Of a DNA stretch of 64,000 bases, positions 52,467 through 61,246 are shown piece after piece (within the stretch, counting starts at the first letter, position 1; each line of letters begins with the position of its first letter). Source of the stretch: Pontiella desulfatans (GTDB taxonomy: Bacteria > Verrucomicrobiota > Kiritimatiellia > Kiritimatiellales > Pontiellaceae); contig NZ_CAAHFG010000001.1 in the NCBI RefSeq assembly GCF_900890425.1, positions 1-64,000 on the forward strand. Reading direction: 5' to 3'. The notes beneath the pieces are model-generated. The model ran no database searches. It saw only the letters and a list, made by a program, of their open reading frames with translations, and was not told the DNA's origin. The position numbers and the translations under genes were made by a program.

Positions 52467-52703
52467 ATGAAATATGTGCCTTATCCTCCCACGTGTGGTG
52501 TTGATTTTGTTGAGATTGATGAAGTAAATAATAAATCAACCTTAATAATCATCAGTCCAGCACAAGTAAATAATGATCATGATGACCTTCCTGTTTCTAA
52601 TGAAGAAAGGATTGAAATACCATTTACCAATCACAATGAGATAATGACATCCATTGAGAAAAGAACAGGTAATAAACCTATTCGGCTCGATCCTGAAAAA
52701 TGA
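52467..52703 (+). CDS. Small cytosolic protein of unknown function (78 aa)
   Basis: AAAGGAG at 52456-52462 favours ATG 52467 over ATG 52464 and over an earlier ATG at 52437 inside the lipoprotein gene. The protein is acidic (VEIDEVNNKSTLIIISPA, NNDHDDLPVSNEERIEIPF, ITSIEKRTG-type end) and lacks a signal or membrane segment. The family is unrecognised. It is likely co-transcribed with the lipoprotein and shares its low GC content. Confidence 0.65.
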   Translation: MKYVPYPPTCGVDFVEIDEVNNKSTLIIISPAQVNNDHDDLPVSNEERIEIPFTNHNEIMTSIEKRTGNKPIRLDPEK

Positions 52704-53296
52704 TGCGAACAATAAAGGGATAGTCGAGTAGGAGTATCACGATCTGCTCGCGGCTATCCCCTGGTTCATGAAGCCGATGCTCGACCGACACGATGAAAGG
52801 CGCTCTTTTGAGGCCGTGAACCGTGGCTCCGCCACTATTTTGCGTTGCAAAATTATTTATCGCTGCGCTTTCAGCATCGTTCGCGGTGGCCGTATGGGGG
52901 CAATGGTTCAACGGCCTCTTTTTTACTTGGGGCCGGAGTTGCGGCGCTACGTGTTTTCACGGTGGTGCGCGGGAGCGGGGAGCGGGTTTGCGGTCGGGTT
53001 TTCGGTTCATCGGTTGGGTTCCTCGACGATTTTTTTGTCGTTTTGAAGGGATGCGGGCATAGGGGTTCGTGGCCGCGTCATCGAGGTGAAGCAGTTGGTT
53101 GGTAGAGCCTTCACTATGTGATGGCTTTTTCGTTTTGGAGGCCACCGGCGTAGCGGCGGCTCTACTAGGCCTACCGGCGGGGAATGGTTGGTGCGGGAGC
53201 GGGGGCTTTCCTGCCCCCGCCGGGGACAGGAATGTCCCCGCTCCGTTTGAGCCGCCCGCCGATCCCGTACCTCTGGTTATCCCGTCAAATAAACGT
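52704..53296. other. Region without a convincing gene
   Basis: Several overlapping open frames exist on both strands, but none has a ribosome site or recognisable domain. The stretch contains an inverted pair GTAGAGCC (about 53103) / GGCTCTAC (about 53158) and one full inverted REP copy. It looks like decayed or intergenic DNA of an island. Confidence 0.6.
53196..53247 (-). repeat. REP family A, copy in the island (full, inverted)
   Basis: Both hairpins and the outer GGAGC/GCTCC stem are intact (GGGGGCTTTCCTGCCCCC, then GGGGACAGGAATGTCCCC). It is the only full copy outside the polysaccharide loci. Confidence 0.92.
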
Positions 53297-53443
53297 CTAT
53301 CCCGGACCCCGGCGGTACGGCACGAACTCGAGCCAGCGCAGAACGCCGAAGCCGAGCTTGATCAACCGCCGTGTCAACGCGAATCCCGTCGGCCCCGCCT
53401 CGTAGCAGATATGCCGCTGCTCCTTCTGAAGCCCCTCCTGAAC
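53297..53443 (-). pseudogene. IS110-family transposase fragment
   Basis: The minus strand reads about 48 codons ending in TAG that include ICYEAGPTGFALTRRLIKLG. This matches the YEAGPTGFAL(A/T)R block of IS110/IS1111 transposases. Nothing further upstream or downstream of the family is seen, so it is a small remnant. Confidence 0.6.
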
Positions 53444-53457
53444 TAAAAAATACGATG

Positions 53458-53501
53458 TTGCAATCTAAAACCTGTGTGGTATAGAAAATATACCATGGTA
53501 T
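53458..53501 (+). promoter_or_regulatory. Promoter and operator of the brnTA-like operon
   Basis: The -35 TTGCAA (53458-53463), a 16-bp spacer and the -10 TATAGA (53480-53485) are overlapped by TGGTATA-N5-TATACCA (53477-53495). The adjoining perfect palindrome ATACCATGGTAT (53490-53501) includes the start codon. Three half-sites in a row fit autorepression by the antitoxin. Confidence 0.75.
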
Positions 53502-53755
53502 TTGAATTTGACCCAAAGAAGAGCGAGAAGAACGAGGAGAAGCACGGTATCAATTTTGCTGAGGCTCAAGCCTTGTGGGATGATCCAGATTTACTGGAGG
53601 TTCCAGCTCGAACAGAAGATGAACCAAGGTTTTTAGTCATTGGAAAAGTTAATCAGAAACACTGGTCGGGAGTCATAACCTATCGAGGTGAAAAAGTTAG
53701 GATAATTTCTGTGCGAGGGTCACGTACGGAGGAGGTTGAATTTTATGAAAGCTAA
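53495..53755 (+). CDS. brnT: BrnT-family ribonuclease toxin
   Basis: This 86-aa toxin begins MVFEFDPKKSEKNEEKHGIN, followed by FAEAQALWDDP, then GVITYRGEKVRIISVRGS and a terminal Glu-rich stretch, the BrnT (RelE-like fold) pattern. BrnT toxins cut RNA and are neutralised by BrnA. ATG 53495 is chosen because the alternative at 53474 lies within the promoter. Transcription from the -10 box at 53480 would begin only about 3-4 nt before this ATG, so the mRNA is probably leaderless. It overlaps the antitoxin gene by 11 nt. Confidence 0.9.
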   Translation: MVFEFDPKKSEKNEEKHGINFAEAQALWDDPDLLEVPARTEDEPRFLVIGKVNQKHWSGVITYRGEKVRIISVRGSRTEEVEFYES

Positions 53756-53972
53756 TGATTTCGATAGTAAATTTGAATCAGGAGAGGACATCACCAAATA
53801 CCTGGATTTCTCCAATGCAAAACGTCCAGAACAGGAACAAAAAAGAGTCAACGTTGATTTTCCTGTTTGGATGATCCATTCACTTGATAAAGAAGCAAAG
53901 CGTTTGGGCGTTCCGAGACAATCACTGATCAAAGTTTTAGTTGCGGAACACATTCAAAAAGCAACTGCATAA
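53745..53972 (+). CDS. brnA: BrnA-family antitoxin
   Basis: This 75-aa antitoxin has an N-terminal acidic region (DFDSKFESGEDITKYLDFS) that would contact the toxin and a C-terminal ribbon-helix-helix (RVNVDFPVWMIHSLDKEAKR, LGVPRQSLIKVLVAEHI) that would bind the TGGTATA operator. GGAGG at 53731-53735, inside brnT, is well spaced for ATG 53745, so antitoxin can be translated efficiently while toxin is not. The toxin-first order is typical of brnTA. Confidence 0.9.
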   Translation: MKANDFDSKFESGEDITKYLDFSNAKRPEQEQKRVNVDFPVWMIHSLDKEAKRLGVPRQSLIKVLVAEHIQKATA

Positions 53973-54053
53973 AACTGATCGAACCAGGCTTGACCTTACC
54001 GTGAAAGCGCCCGTTGATCCGGTCAAAGTTTATGTGCACGCAGGCTGAACGTT

Positions 54054-56345
54054 ATGTTTAAGCAGATATTGGTTTCGACCGTTTGTTTTTTATGTTTTGG
54101 AAGTTCACTCCACGGCGAAGCCGCGATGGATTGGGAGGCGTCGTGGATCGGTGTGGCGGAGGCTTCGGCGACGAACCAGTGGATTGCGTATCGCAAAACG
54201 GTTCATCTCGATCACGCACCGCGCCGGGCGGTGGCGCGGATTGCGGCCGACTCTAAATATTGGCTGTGGATCAATGGCGAGCCGGTGGTGTTCGAAGGCC
54301 AGCTCAAGCGTGGGCCGACGCCGGTTGACACCTACTACGACGAGGTTGATCTGGCGAGCCATCTCCGGAAGGGGGACAACACGATTGCCGTCCTGTTGTG
54401 GTATTTCGGCAAGCATGGCTTCAGCCACAACAGCAGCGGCAAGGCGGGGTTGCTGTTCGAGGCGGACGTGGATGGCGTGCGGTTGCTGAGCGACACCAGC
54501 TGGGAGGCGATGGTTCATCCCGCCTTTGGTGATACGGCCCAGCCGCACCCGAACCGACGGTTGCCGGAATCGAACATTCGCTTCGATGCCCGGAAGGATC
54601 AACCTGGCTATGAAGCTGCGGTCGGGTTTGGCAAGCCGCCCTGTGCGCCGTGGAACAAGCTCGTTAAACGCCCGGTTCCGCTCTGGAAGGATTTTGGTTT
54701 GAAGGCGTATGAAAATGCGGCGGAGCTGCCGCAGGTTTCCGATGGCGGGGTGATCGAAGCCCGGTTGCCGTACAATGCGCAGGTCACGCCCTACCTCAAG
54801 ATCGATGCCCCGGCGGGCCAAACCATCGATATCCGCATGGACAATTATATGGGCGGAGGCCCGCCGAATGTCCGGGCGGAATACATTACCCGCGCGGGCG
54901 TTCAGGAATATGAAAACTTGGGGTGGATGAACGGGCACGCCGTGCACTACACCATCCCCGCCGGAATCCAGATTCTGGAGCTTAAATATCGCGAAACCGG
55001 ATACGATACCGAGTTCACGGGAACCTTCGAATGCGACGACGGGTTTCTGAACCGCTACCGCCAAAAGGCGCTGCGCACGCTCTACATCACCATGCGCGAC
55101 ACCTACTTCGACTGCCCCGACCGCGAGCGCGCCCAATGGTGGGGAGATATGGTCAACGAAATGGGGGAGGCGTTCTACGCGCTGGATCCGCGTGCCAATC
55201 TGCTGGCGAAGAAGGGCATCCTTGAACTCGCGAACTGGCAGCGGGACGACGGTACGCTCTTTGCCCCGATCCCGACCGGGGACTGGGACAAGGAGCTGCC
55301 GATGCAAATGCTCAACTCCGTCGGCTATTTCGGTTTCTGGACGTATTATCTTTATACGGGCGACCTCGAAACCATCCGCACGGTCTATCCCGCCGTGAAG
55401 CGCTACCTTTCGGTTTGGAAGCAGGGCGACGACGGTCTGGTTGTTCCGCGCCGCGGCGGTTGGGCCTGGGGCGACTGGGGCCGCAACAAGGATATGGGCA
55501 TCCTGTACAACGGCTGGTTTTATTTGGCCTTGAAGGGGCAGCTCAACATGGCGTTGGCGCTGGGGAAAACGGGCGACGTTGCGGAGATCAAAAACCGGAT
55601 GGCCGGCGTTGAAAAGCAGTTCAATCCAACCTTCTGGAACGGCGAGGCATACCGCTCGCCCAACTATAAGGGACTGACCGACGATCGCGCCCACGCGCTC
55701 GCGGTGGTGTCGGGACTGGCTCAGCCGGATCAATACGATGCGATCCGCGAGGTATTCAAGACCTCGATGCATGCCAGCCCCTACATGGAAAAATATGTGG
55801 GCGAGGCGCTCTACCACATGCGCTTTGCGGACGATGCGATTGCACGAACGAAGAAGCGCTTCAGGCCGATGGTCGACCACCCGCACACCACGCTGTGGGA
55901 AGGGTGGGTTATTGGCGACAAAGCCAGCGGCGGAACCATCAACCATGCCTGGTGCGGCGGCGCGCTCACGCTGCTTTCGCAATATGGTGCGGGCGTCGCG
56001 CCGACAACACCCGGTTACGAAACCTACCACGTGCTGCCGCAGATGGGGCCGTTGAAAACAATCAAGACCACCGTGCCTTCCGTGAAGGGCGACATCCTAC
56101 TGGAGCTGCGGAAAGACCCCGATGCTTTTGTGATGAACCTAACGTCGCCCGCCAACACCGTTGCCATCGCCGGCATCCCCAAAGGTGGCCTGGACATTTC
56201 AACCATCACGGCCAACGGAACAACCATCTGGCGCAAAGACATTCCGACCTATCCAACGCCCGGCCTCAGATTTGTTGAAAGCGATGAGCACTACATCAAA
56301 TTTTCGGTCGATCCCGGCACCTGGGTCTTTGAGGCCCGTGAATGA
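54054..56345 (+). CDS. GH78-like alpha-L-rhamnosidase, exported
   Basis: This 763-aa six-hairpin glycosidase has a signal peptide (residues 1-22, ILVSTVCFLCFGSSLHG). Jelly-roll domains occupy about 25-320 (ADSKYWLWINGEPVVFEG, DTYYDEVDLASHLRKGDN). The catalytic barrel starts with TYFDCPDRERAQWWGDMVNE, counterpart of the GH78 DCPQRDER-WTGD block. WEGWVIGDKASGGTINHAWCGG and a C-terminal beta-sandwich follow. It is separated from the upstream toxin-antitoxin island and is convergent with a sulfatase. A terminator-like hairpin follows. The substrate may be rhamnose or a related sugar. Confidence 0.88.
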   Translation: MFKQILVSTVCFLCFGSSLHGEAAMDWEASWIGVAEASATNQWIAYRKTVHLDHAPRRAVARIAADSKYWLWINGEPVVFEGQLKRGPTPVDTYYDEVDLASHLRKGDNTIAVLLWYFGKHGFSHNSSGKAGLLFEADVDGVRLLSDTSWEAMVHPAFGDTAQPHPNRRLPESNIRFDARKDQPGYEAAVGFGKPPCAPWNKLVKRPVPLWKDFGLKAYENAAELPQVSDGGVIEARLPYNAQVTPYLKIDAPAGQTIDIRMDNYMGGGPPNVRAEYITRAGVQEYENLGWMNGHAVHYTIPAGIQILELKYRETGYDTEFTGTFECDDGFLNRYRQKALRTLYITMRDTYFDCPDRERAQWWGDMVNEMGEAFYALDPRANLLAKKGILELANWQRDDGTLFAPIPTGDWDKELPMQMLNSVGYFGFWTYYLYTGDLETIRTVYPAVKRYLSVWKQGDDGLVVPRRGGWAWGDWGRNKDMGILYNGWFYLALKGQLNMALALGKTGDVAEIKNRMAGVEKQFNPTFWNGEAYRSPNYKGLTDDRAHALAVVSGLAQPDQYDAIREVFKTSMHASPYMEKYVGEALYHMRFADDAIARTKKRFRPMVDHPHTTLWEGWVIGDKASGGTINHAWCGGALTLLSQYGAGVAPTTPGYETYHVLPQMGPLKTIKTTVPSVKGDILLELRKDPDAFVMNLTSPANTVAIAGIPKGGLDISTITANGTTIWRKDIPTYPTPGLRFVESDEHYIKFSVDPGTWVFEARE

Positions 56346-56361
56346 TGCCCATTCCTTGGCG

Positions 56362-56392
56362 GGGCGCTCGCTGTGCGCGGCGCCCTATTTTT
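56362..56392 (+). terminator. Terminator-like hairpin between convergent genes
   Basis: GGGCGC / GCGCCC (56362-56367, 56380-56385) is followed by TATTTTT. It overlaps the last codon of the minus-strand sulfatase. Confidence 0.6.
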
Positions 56393-57908
56393 GGGGCGGG
56401 GGATTCTCCGGCACCTGATACTGCTTTTTCAGGCGTTCGAGTTTTTTCTCCATCACCTTGATCTGCGCCTGACTCTCCGGGTTGCCGTATATGTTTTTCA
56501 TCTCGGACGGATCGTTTTGCAGGTCGTACAGCTCCCACTCCTCGCCGTTGGGCACCCCCTTGCCATAGAATTTGATGAGCTTCCAGCGCCCGTCGAACAC
56601 CCCTTCGTGGCGGCGCACGGCGTGCGGGCCGGGATATTCGTAGTAGTGGTAGTAGAGCGCATCGCGCCAATCGTCCGGCGTCTCGCCCTTCAGCAACGGC
56701 ACGAGGCTTTTGCCCTGCATGTCGTCCGGGATCGGTGCGCCCGCTAGGTCGAGGAAGGTTTCGGCAAAGTCGATGTTCTGCACCAGGTCGGAGTTCACCG
56801 ATCCCGGCTTGATCTTGCCCGGCCACTTGGCGATGAGCGGCGTCCGGAACGACTCCTCATACATGAAGCGCTTGTCGAACCAGCCATGTTCGCCCATGTA
56901 GAAGCCCTGATCGGATGAATACATCACGATCGTGTTCCCGGTCAGTCCCTTCGCTTCGAGCGCCTCGACCACTTTGCCGATGTTCACATCGACGGCCCAG
57001 GTGCAGCGCATGTAGTCCTTCAGGTAGGCCTGGTATTTCCATTTCACCAGCTCCTTGCCCGTGGGCGGGTTTGCGTTGAATGCGGCGGAACGCTTCGCAA
57101 AGCGCGGATCTTCGAAGAAGTGCTTCGACCAACTGGATTTTTTCGGGTCGCCATACCATGCCTTGTCGTTCACCTTCAGGTCGTGGCCGACAATCAGATG
57201 GCGGTCGACTTCCATCGCCTGTTCATGGGCGGCCGCGCCGCGCGTGGCATAGTCGTCGAACAGGTTGTCCGGCTCCGGGATCTCAACATCCTCGTATTTG
57301 CTCATGTACTCGGGGGCCGGGATCCAGTTGCGGTGCGGCGCCTTGTAGTGGAGCATCAGCATGAACGGCTTGCCCTCGTCGCGCTCGTTGTCGAGCCAGT
57401 TGAGCGCGCGCTCCGTAATGACTTCGGTCGAGTGGCGGCCGGGATAGGTCGTCTTTCCGTTCTCGGTAATGAAGACGGGATCATCGTAGCTGCCCTGTCC
57501 CGGCAGCACTTCCCAATAGTCGAATCCCTGCATGTTCCCGTGCAGGTGGATTTTTCCGATCATTGCGGTCGCATATCCGTTCTTCTGCAGGATCTTCTGG
57601 AACTGCTGCTGGTCGTGGTTGAATGGGTCGACATTGTCGAACTTGCCGTTCATGTGGCTGTGCTTTCCGGTCAGCAGCGTGGCCCGGCTCGGCGCGCAGA
57701 TCGAGTTGCCGACATAGGCGCGGTCGAATCGCATACCGTCGCGGGCCAGGGCATCGATGTTCGGCGACGGATTCAGTTTTTGCAGCCGCCCGCCATAGGC
57801 CCCGATGGTCTGGTAGGAATGGTCGTCCGTAAAAATCCAGACAATGTTCGGCCGTTCCGCAGCGGCGATTCCGGCCAGCAACAAGGTTGCGGTAATGATT
57901 CTCTTCAT
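56385..57908 (-). CDS. Type I sulfatase, exported
   Basis: This 507-aa sulfatase has a signal peptide at 1-17 (RIITATLLLAGIAAA) and IFTDDHSYQ. The formylglycine site is C71 in SICAPSRATLLTG, a canonical motif. GKIHLHG replaces GKWH, and SSDQGFYMGEHGWFDKRFMYE carries the later active-site block. The C-terminal part (DLQNDPSEMKNIYGNP) is typical. It is the last gene of the minus-strand set, separated from the GH95 gene by element C copy 3, so it may be transcribed separately. Confidence 0.92.
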   Translation of the reverse strand: MKRIITATLLLAGIAAAERPNIVWIFTDDHSYQTIGAYGGRLQKLNPSPNIDALARDGMRFDRAYVGNSICAPSRATLLTGKHSHMNGKFDNVDPFNHDQQQFQKILQKNGYATAMIGKIHLHGNMQGFDYWEVLPGQGSYDDPVFITENGKTTYPGRHSTEVITERALNWLDNERDEGKPFMLMLHYKAPHRNWIPAPEYMSKYEDVEIPEPDNLFDDYATRGAAAHEQAMEVDRHLIVGHDLKVNDKAWYGDPKKSSWSKHFFEDPRFAKRSAAFNANPPTGKELVKWKYQAYLKDYMRCTWAVDVNIGKVVEALEAKGLTGNTIVMYSSDQGFYMGEHGWFDKRFMYEESFRTPLIAKWPGKIKPGSVNSDLVQNIDFAETFLDLAGAPIPDDMQGKSLVPLLKGETPDDWRDALYYHYYEYPGPHAVRRHEGVFDGRWKLIKFYGKGVPNGEEWELYDLQNDPSEMKNIYGNPESQAQIKVMEKKLERLKKQYQVPENPPPQK

Positions 57909-57960
57909 CGTGATTCTCCATTTTCTTCCATGTGCTTATGCAACTATCTAATAGCAAACT

Positions 57961-58057
57961 AAGCTGATTTGTTTTTTACCACAGAGTGCGCAGAGGCACA
58001 GAGAGGTAGGATGCTCTGTGTCTCTGCGCACTCTGTGGTGAGACTATTCAAGTTAAT
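57961..58057 (-). repeat. Palindromic element family C, copy 3 (inverted)
   Basis: Arms starting ACCACAGAGTGCGCAGAGGC (57978-58003) and ending GCGCACTCTGTGGT (58014-58039) have the TTAACTTGAATAGTCTC flank on the right, read on the minus strand. It lies directly after the GH95 stop, as copies 1 and 2 lie after sulfatases. Confidence 0.85.
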
Positions 58058-58060
58058 TAC

Positions 58061-60343
58061 CTAATGTTGGAGGGGGGTGAGGTTTTGATCCAGCCGGTAT
58101 TCCGAACCGGCCGTTGTGTCGGACTGCCAAACCTGGTCGCCGTAGACCACTTTGCAAGGCAGGCCGGACTTGGAGCGGATGGTGGTGGAGACGAGCTTGC
58201 CGTCTTTCCACTCCATATCGACTTCAAAGTTGCCGCGGGCGCGGAGGCCCTTGAGCGAACCCGTCGACCATGCGGCGGGCAGGGCGGGCAGCAGTTGGAT
58301 TTCCTGTGCGTGGCTCTGCACCAGCATTTCGCAGAAGCCGGCGGTGCCGCCGAGGTTGCCGTCGATCTGGAAGGGCGGGTGTGAGCAAAACAGGTTTTGG
58401 TAGACCCCTCCGCCGCTGTTTCCATAGATGGTGCGGGTTTCGCCCACGAGGTTGAGCAGCCCGCGCATCACTGTGTGTGCGCGGTCGCCGTCGCCCAGGC
58501 GCGCCCAGAAGTTAATCTTCCATGCGCGGCTCCAGCCCGTGCTGGCATCGCCGCGGGCGTTGAGCGAAACGCGGCAGGCTTCGGCCAGCTCCGGCGTAAG
58601 GGCCATGCTGATCTGTCGGCCTGGATAAAGCGCGAACAGATGCGAGACGTGGCGGTGCTTGTCCTCCGGGTCGTCCTTATCGATTTCCCACTCCTTCAGC
58701 TGGCCCCAACGGCCGATCGCGGGTTTGAGCAGGTCGTCGCGCATGCCGGCGATCCTGTCGCGGAACGCGGGGTCGTCGCCCAGTGCGTCGGCGGCTTCGA
58801 CGGTGTTGTTGAACAGGTCGTAGATAATTTCCTGGTCGTAGGTCACCCCTTCTTCCGGATCATGTTTATACTGTTCCGGCGACCAGCCGTCCGGCGTAAC
58901 CAGCGTGCCGTCGGGGCGGCGCTTGAGGTGGTCTTCCCAGAAGTGGCAGATTTCCTTCATGATCGGGTAGGCGGTGTTGCGCAGGTATTCCTGGTTGCGG
59001 CCGAAGGCATAGTGTTCCCACAGGTGCTGCGCATACCAGGCGCTGCCGGGGCCGTTCCACTTCCAGTAGCCCACGCCGCAGGCGTTGTTCATGGTGCGGA
59101 TCGTCCAGCCGCGTACGTCGCCATACTGCAGCCGCGTGATCTGCGCGCTGACTTCGCGGATGCTGTCGATATAGTCGATGAACGGAACGTGGCATTCGGG
59201 CATGTTCGCGGTTTCGGCCGGCCAGTAGTTCATCTCGAGGTTGATGTTGGAATGGTAGTCTCCCGCCCAGACCGGCGTGTTACTGTGGTTCCAAACGCCC
59301 TGCAGGTTGGCGGGCAGTGCGCCGGCCCGCGAACAGCTGATCAGCAGGTAGCGCCCGAACTGGCAGAACAGCGCTTCGAGCTCCGGGTCGGAGGTGGTGT
59401 TGTCCCGGTAGGCGGCCAGACGCTCCGCCGTGGTTTTGGCGCGCAGCTCCGGGGCAGTGGTGCCGAGGTTGACCGCAAAGCGGCCAAAGATCGACTGATA
59501 GTCATTCAGGTGCTCGGCGAGCAGGGCATCGGTGCTTTTTGCTGCGGCCGCATCGACCGTTTTCGTTACGCGGGCGTGGGGATGCTCGCCGAGCCACTTC
59601 TTTGAATGCTCCTGCTCAAAGTTGGTGCCTGCGCTGAGGATCAGCGTCACACCGTCGCACTTTTTCAGCTCCAGGCCCAGCGGCGCCATCGGGGTGACGC
59701 CCGGGTTTTCCGGTTTGCCGCGTTTGAGTTCGCCGCCTTGGTTGAGCACCTGCATTTGCGATTCATATTCAAAGCCGTTGCCCATTTCCCCTTTGGCGGT
59801 GAAGCGGTTTCCGTTCAGCGAAACCTTCGCGTTGTGCATATCGGTCAGCCAGACGCGGCCGTTGAGGGCTCCGGGTTTGTCGGCTGTCAGTTGGACAACG
59901 ATCGCCTTGGCCGGATGGCTGGCAAAGGCGGTCTGGGTGAAGTGTACGCCATCGTAGTCGTACTCGACGGTATGCACAGCGCGTTCGAGGTCGAGCTGGC
60001 GGCGGTAGTGGGTCACCTTGGATTGATCATGGCCGAGGTGGATAAAGATGTCGCCGAACGCCTGGTGCGCACCCATGCGGCCATCGCCCTCTTTTCCGAT
60101 GTCTTTCTCCTTGGTTTCGCGGACACCGCTCCAGAGGCTGATCTCGTTGAACTGGATGCGTTCGATCTCCGTCCCGCCGAAGAGCATTGCCCCCAACGGC
60201 CCGTTGCCGATCGGCAACGCCTCCTTCATCCACGAAGTGGCGGGCTGGTCATACCAAAGGGTGAGGGGAGTCATCGCCCCCGCAGTCAGGGTGGTTACAG
60301 CGAGCACCGCTCCTACCTGCTTTATTGATTTTACTTTGTTCAT
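58061..60343 (-). CDS. GH95-family alpha-L-fucosidase, exported
   Basis: This 760-aa enzyme has an N-terminal signal ([16 protein letters not shown]) and the GH95 N-terminal domain [20 protein letters not shown] plus [16 protein letters not shown]. The catalytic (alpha/alpha)6 part contains [17 protein letters not shown] (the paired Asn motif), [10 protein letters not shown] with the acidic Glu, and [19 protein letters not shown]. It would hydrolyse alpha-1,2-linked L-fucose, or L-galactose in some members. Size is normal for the family. It may begin an operon with the SASA, kinase and SSS genes upstream on the minus strand. Confidence 0.94.
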   Translation of the reverse strand: MNKVKSIKQVGAVLAVTTLTAGAMTPLTLWYDQPATSWMKEALPIGNGPLGAMLFGGTEIERIQFNEISLWSGVRETKEKDIGKEGDGRMGAHQAFGDIFIHLGHDQSKVTHYRRQLDLERAVHTVEYDYDGVHFTQTAFASHPAKAIVVQLTADKPGALNGRVWLTDMHNAKVSLNGNRFTAKGEMGNGFEYESQMQVLNQGGELKRGKPENPGVTPMAPLGLELKKCDGVTLILSAGTNFEQEHSKKWLGEHPHARVTKTVDAAAAKSTDALLAEHLNDYQSIFGRFAVNLGTTAPELRAKTTAERLAAYRDNTTSDPELEALFCQFGRYLLISCSRAGALPANLQGVWNHSNTPVWAGDYHSNINLEMNYWPAETANMPECHVPFIDYIDSIREVSAQITRLQYGDVRGWTIRTMNNACGVGYWKWNGPGSAWYAQHLWEHYAFGRNQEYLRNTAYPIMKEICHFWEDHLKRRPDGTLVTPDGWSPEQYKHDPEEGVTYDQEIIYDLFNNTVEAADALGDDPAFRDRIAGMRDDLLKPAIGRWGQLKEWEIDKDDPEDKHRHVSHLFALYPGRQISMALTPELAEACRVSLNARGDASTGWSRAWKINFWARLGDGDRAHTVMRGLLNLVGETRTIYGNSGGGVYQNLFCSHPPFQIDGNLGGTAGFCEMLVQSHAQEIQLLPALPAAWSTGSLKGLRARGNFEVDMEWKDGKLVSTTIRSKSGLPCKVVYGDQVWQSDTTAGSEYRLDQNLTPLQH

Positions 60344-60365
60344 GATCAGTCACCTTTCTTGTTAT

Positions 60366-60433
60366 GACCGCTAAGACGCGAAGAAACGAAGATTGCGATT
60401 CCACGTTCTTTGCATCTTCGCGTCTTTGCGGTC
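60366..60433. repeat. Inverted repeat with 19-bp arms (family D)
   Basis: GACCGCTAAGACGCGAAGA (60366-60384) pairs with TCTTCGCGTCTTTGCGGTC (60415-60433), with one mismatch. It fills the gap between the GH95 start and the SASA stop. Confidence 0.8.
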
Positions 60434-60439
60434 ATTCAG

Positions 60440-61246
60440 TTACTTTATTTCTTTTAACATGGTTTTGCCCATTTCGGTGCCGAGCCGGATTTGTGACGGG
60501 CCGTTGAAGTGGGTGTTGTCTTTCAGCGTTTCAAGATGGTCGGTATTGATGATGAACACATGATCGTCCGCGGCGGCAACCTTTTCCTGCGCCTGCTGCA
60601 CGATTCCGGCGTGGTCGAAACACCACGGGGTTTCCTTCAGCAGGCTCGACGAGATGCGGCCCATCACGATCGGCAAGTCCGGCAGGGCCGTTTGTTTGCG
60701 GACATCCGCGAAAAACGTCTTCAGGTTTTCTTCGTAGGCTTTGGCTTTGTCGAGTTCTTCGGCATCCGATTCGCCCTGCATCCAGAGCATGCCGCAAACT
60801 TCGTAGTCGTGCAGCGTTTCCAGTGCGTTTCCGATGTTGCCAAAGAACCGTTGGTTCATCGCCTGCCCCGGCAACCAGTGCTTCCAAAGCCTGGTTCCGC
60901 CCGCCGAGGTTTTCACGATCGCAATCGTTGATTCGGGAAACGCTTCGGCCATCACATGGGCAAAGGCAATTTCGGGGCCAAACTGGAAGCTGCGCTTTTC
61001 GGCGAAAGAGTCGGTGCCCAGGGGTACCCATTTTTTAAGCGGGTTGTCCCACGCCGCCGTGTTTGCCGGATGAACCCTGTATTCCCCGGGAAGATCTTCC
61101 GCCTTCCCGCACCCATCCATGTTCGACTGGCCTGCAAGCAGGAATACCTTCGTCGCGCGCTCTTGGGCCGCTTGGGTTGCACACGCGGTAACCACGCATA
61201 CCGCGGTTGTCAAAGGGATCAATCGGTTGAATCGTATTCTAGTCAC
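60440..61246 (-). CDS. Sialate O-acetylesterase-like (SASA, SGNH) esterase, possibly a lipoprotein
   Basis: This 268-aa hydrolase has the SASA landmarks FLLAGQSNMDG (nucleophile Ser), KTSAGGTRLWKHW, LWMQGESDAEE and a C-terminal DNTHFNGPSQIRLG with catalytic His. It would remove O-acetyl groups from glycans. GTG 61246 overlaps the kinase stop and is preferred, since upstream codons lie inside the kinase gene. GGAAG lies near. The N-terminus FNRLIPLTTAVCVVTAC fits a lipobox (VTAC), so it may be membrane-anchored. Translational coupling to the kinase is likely. Confidence 0.88.
   Translation of the reverse strand: MTRIRFNRLIPLTTAVCVVTACATQAAQERATKVFLLAGQSNMDGCGKAEDLPGEYRVHPANTAAWDNPLKKWVPLGTDSFAEKRSFQFGPEIAFAHVMAEAFPESTIAIVKTSAGGTRLWKHWLPGQAMNQRFFGNIGNALETLHDYEVCGMLWMQGESDAEELDKAKAYEENLKTFFADVRKQTALPDLPIVMGRISSSLLKETPWCFDHAGIVQQAQEKVAAADDHVFIINTDHLETLKDNTHFNGPSQIRLGTEMGKTMLKEIK

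Noticed and set aside
52768-53105. Overlapping short genes in the island before the REP copy
   Set aside because: Three frames are open at once, none has a ribosome site or domain, and the composition suggests non-coding or decayed DNA.
54105-56030. 641-codon antisense frame opposite the GH78-like gene of locus 4
   Set aside because: It is a shadow of a real gene, rich in Arg/Val with no domain pattern.
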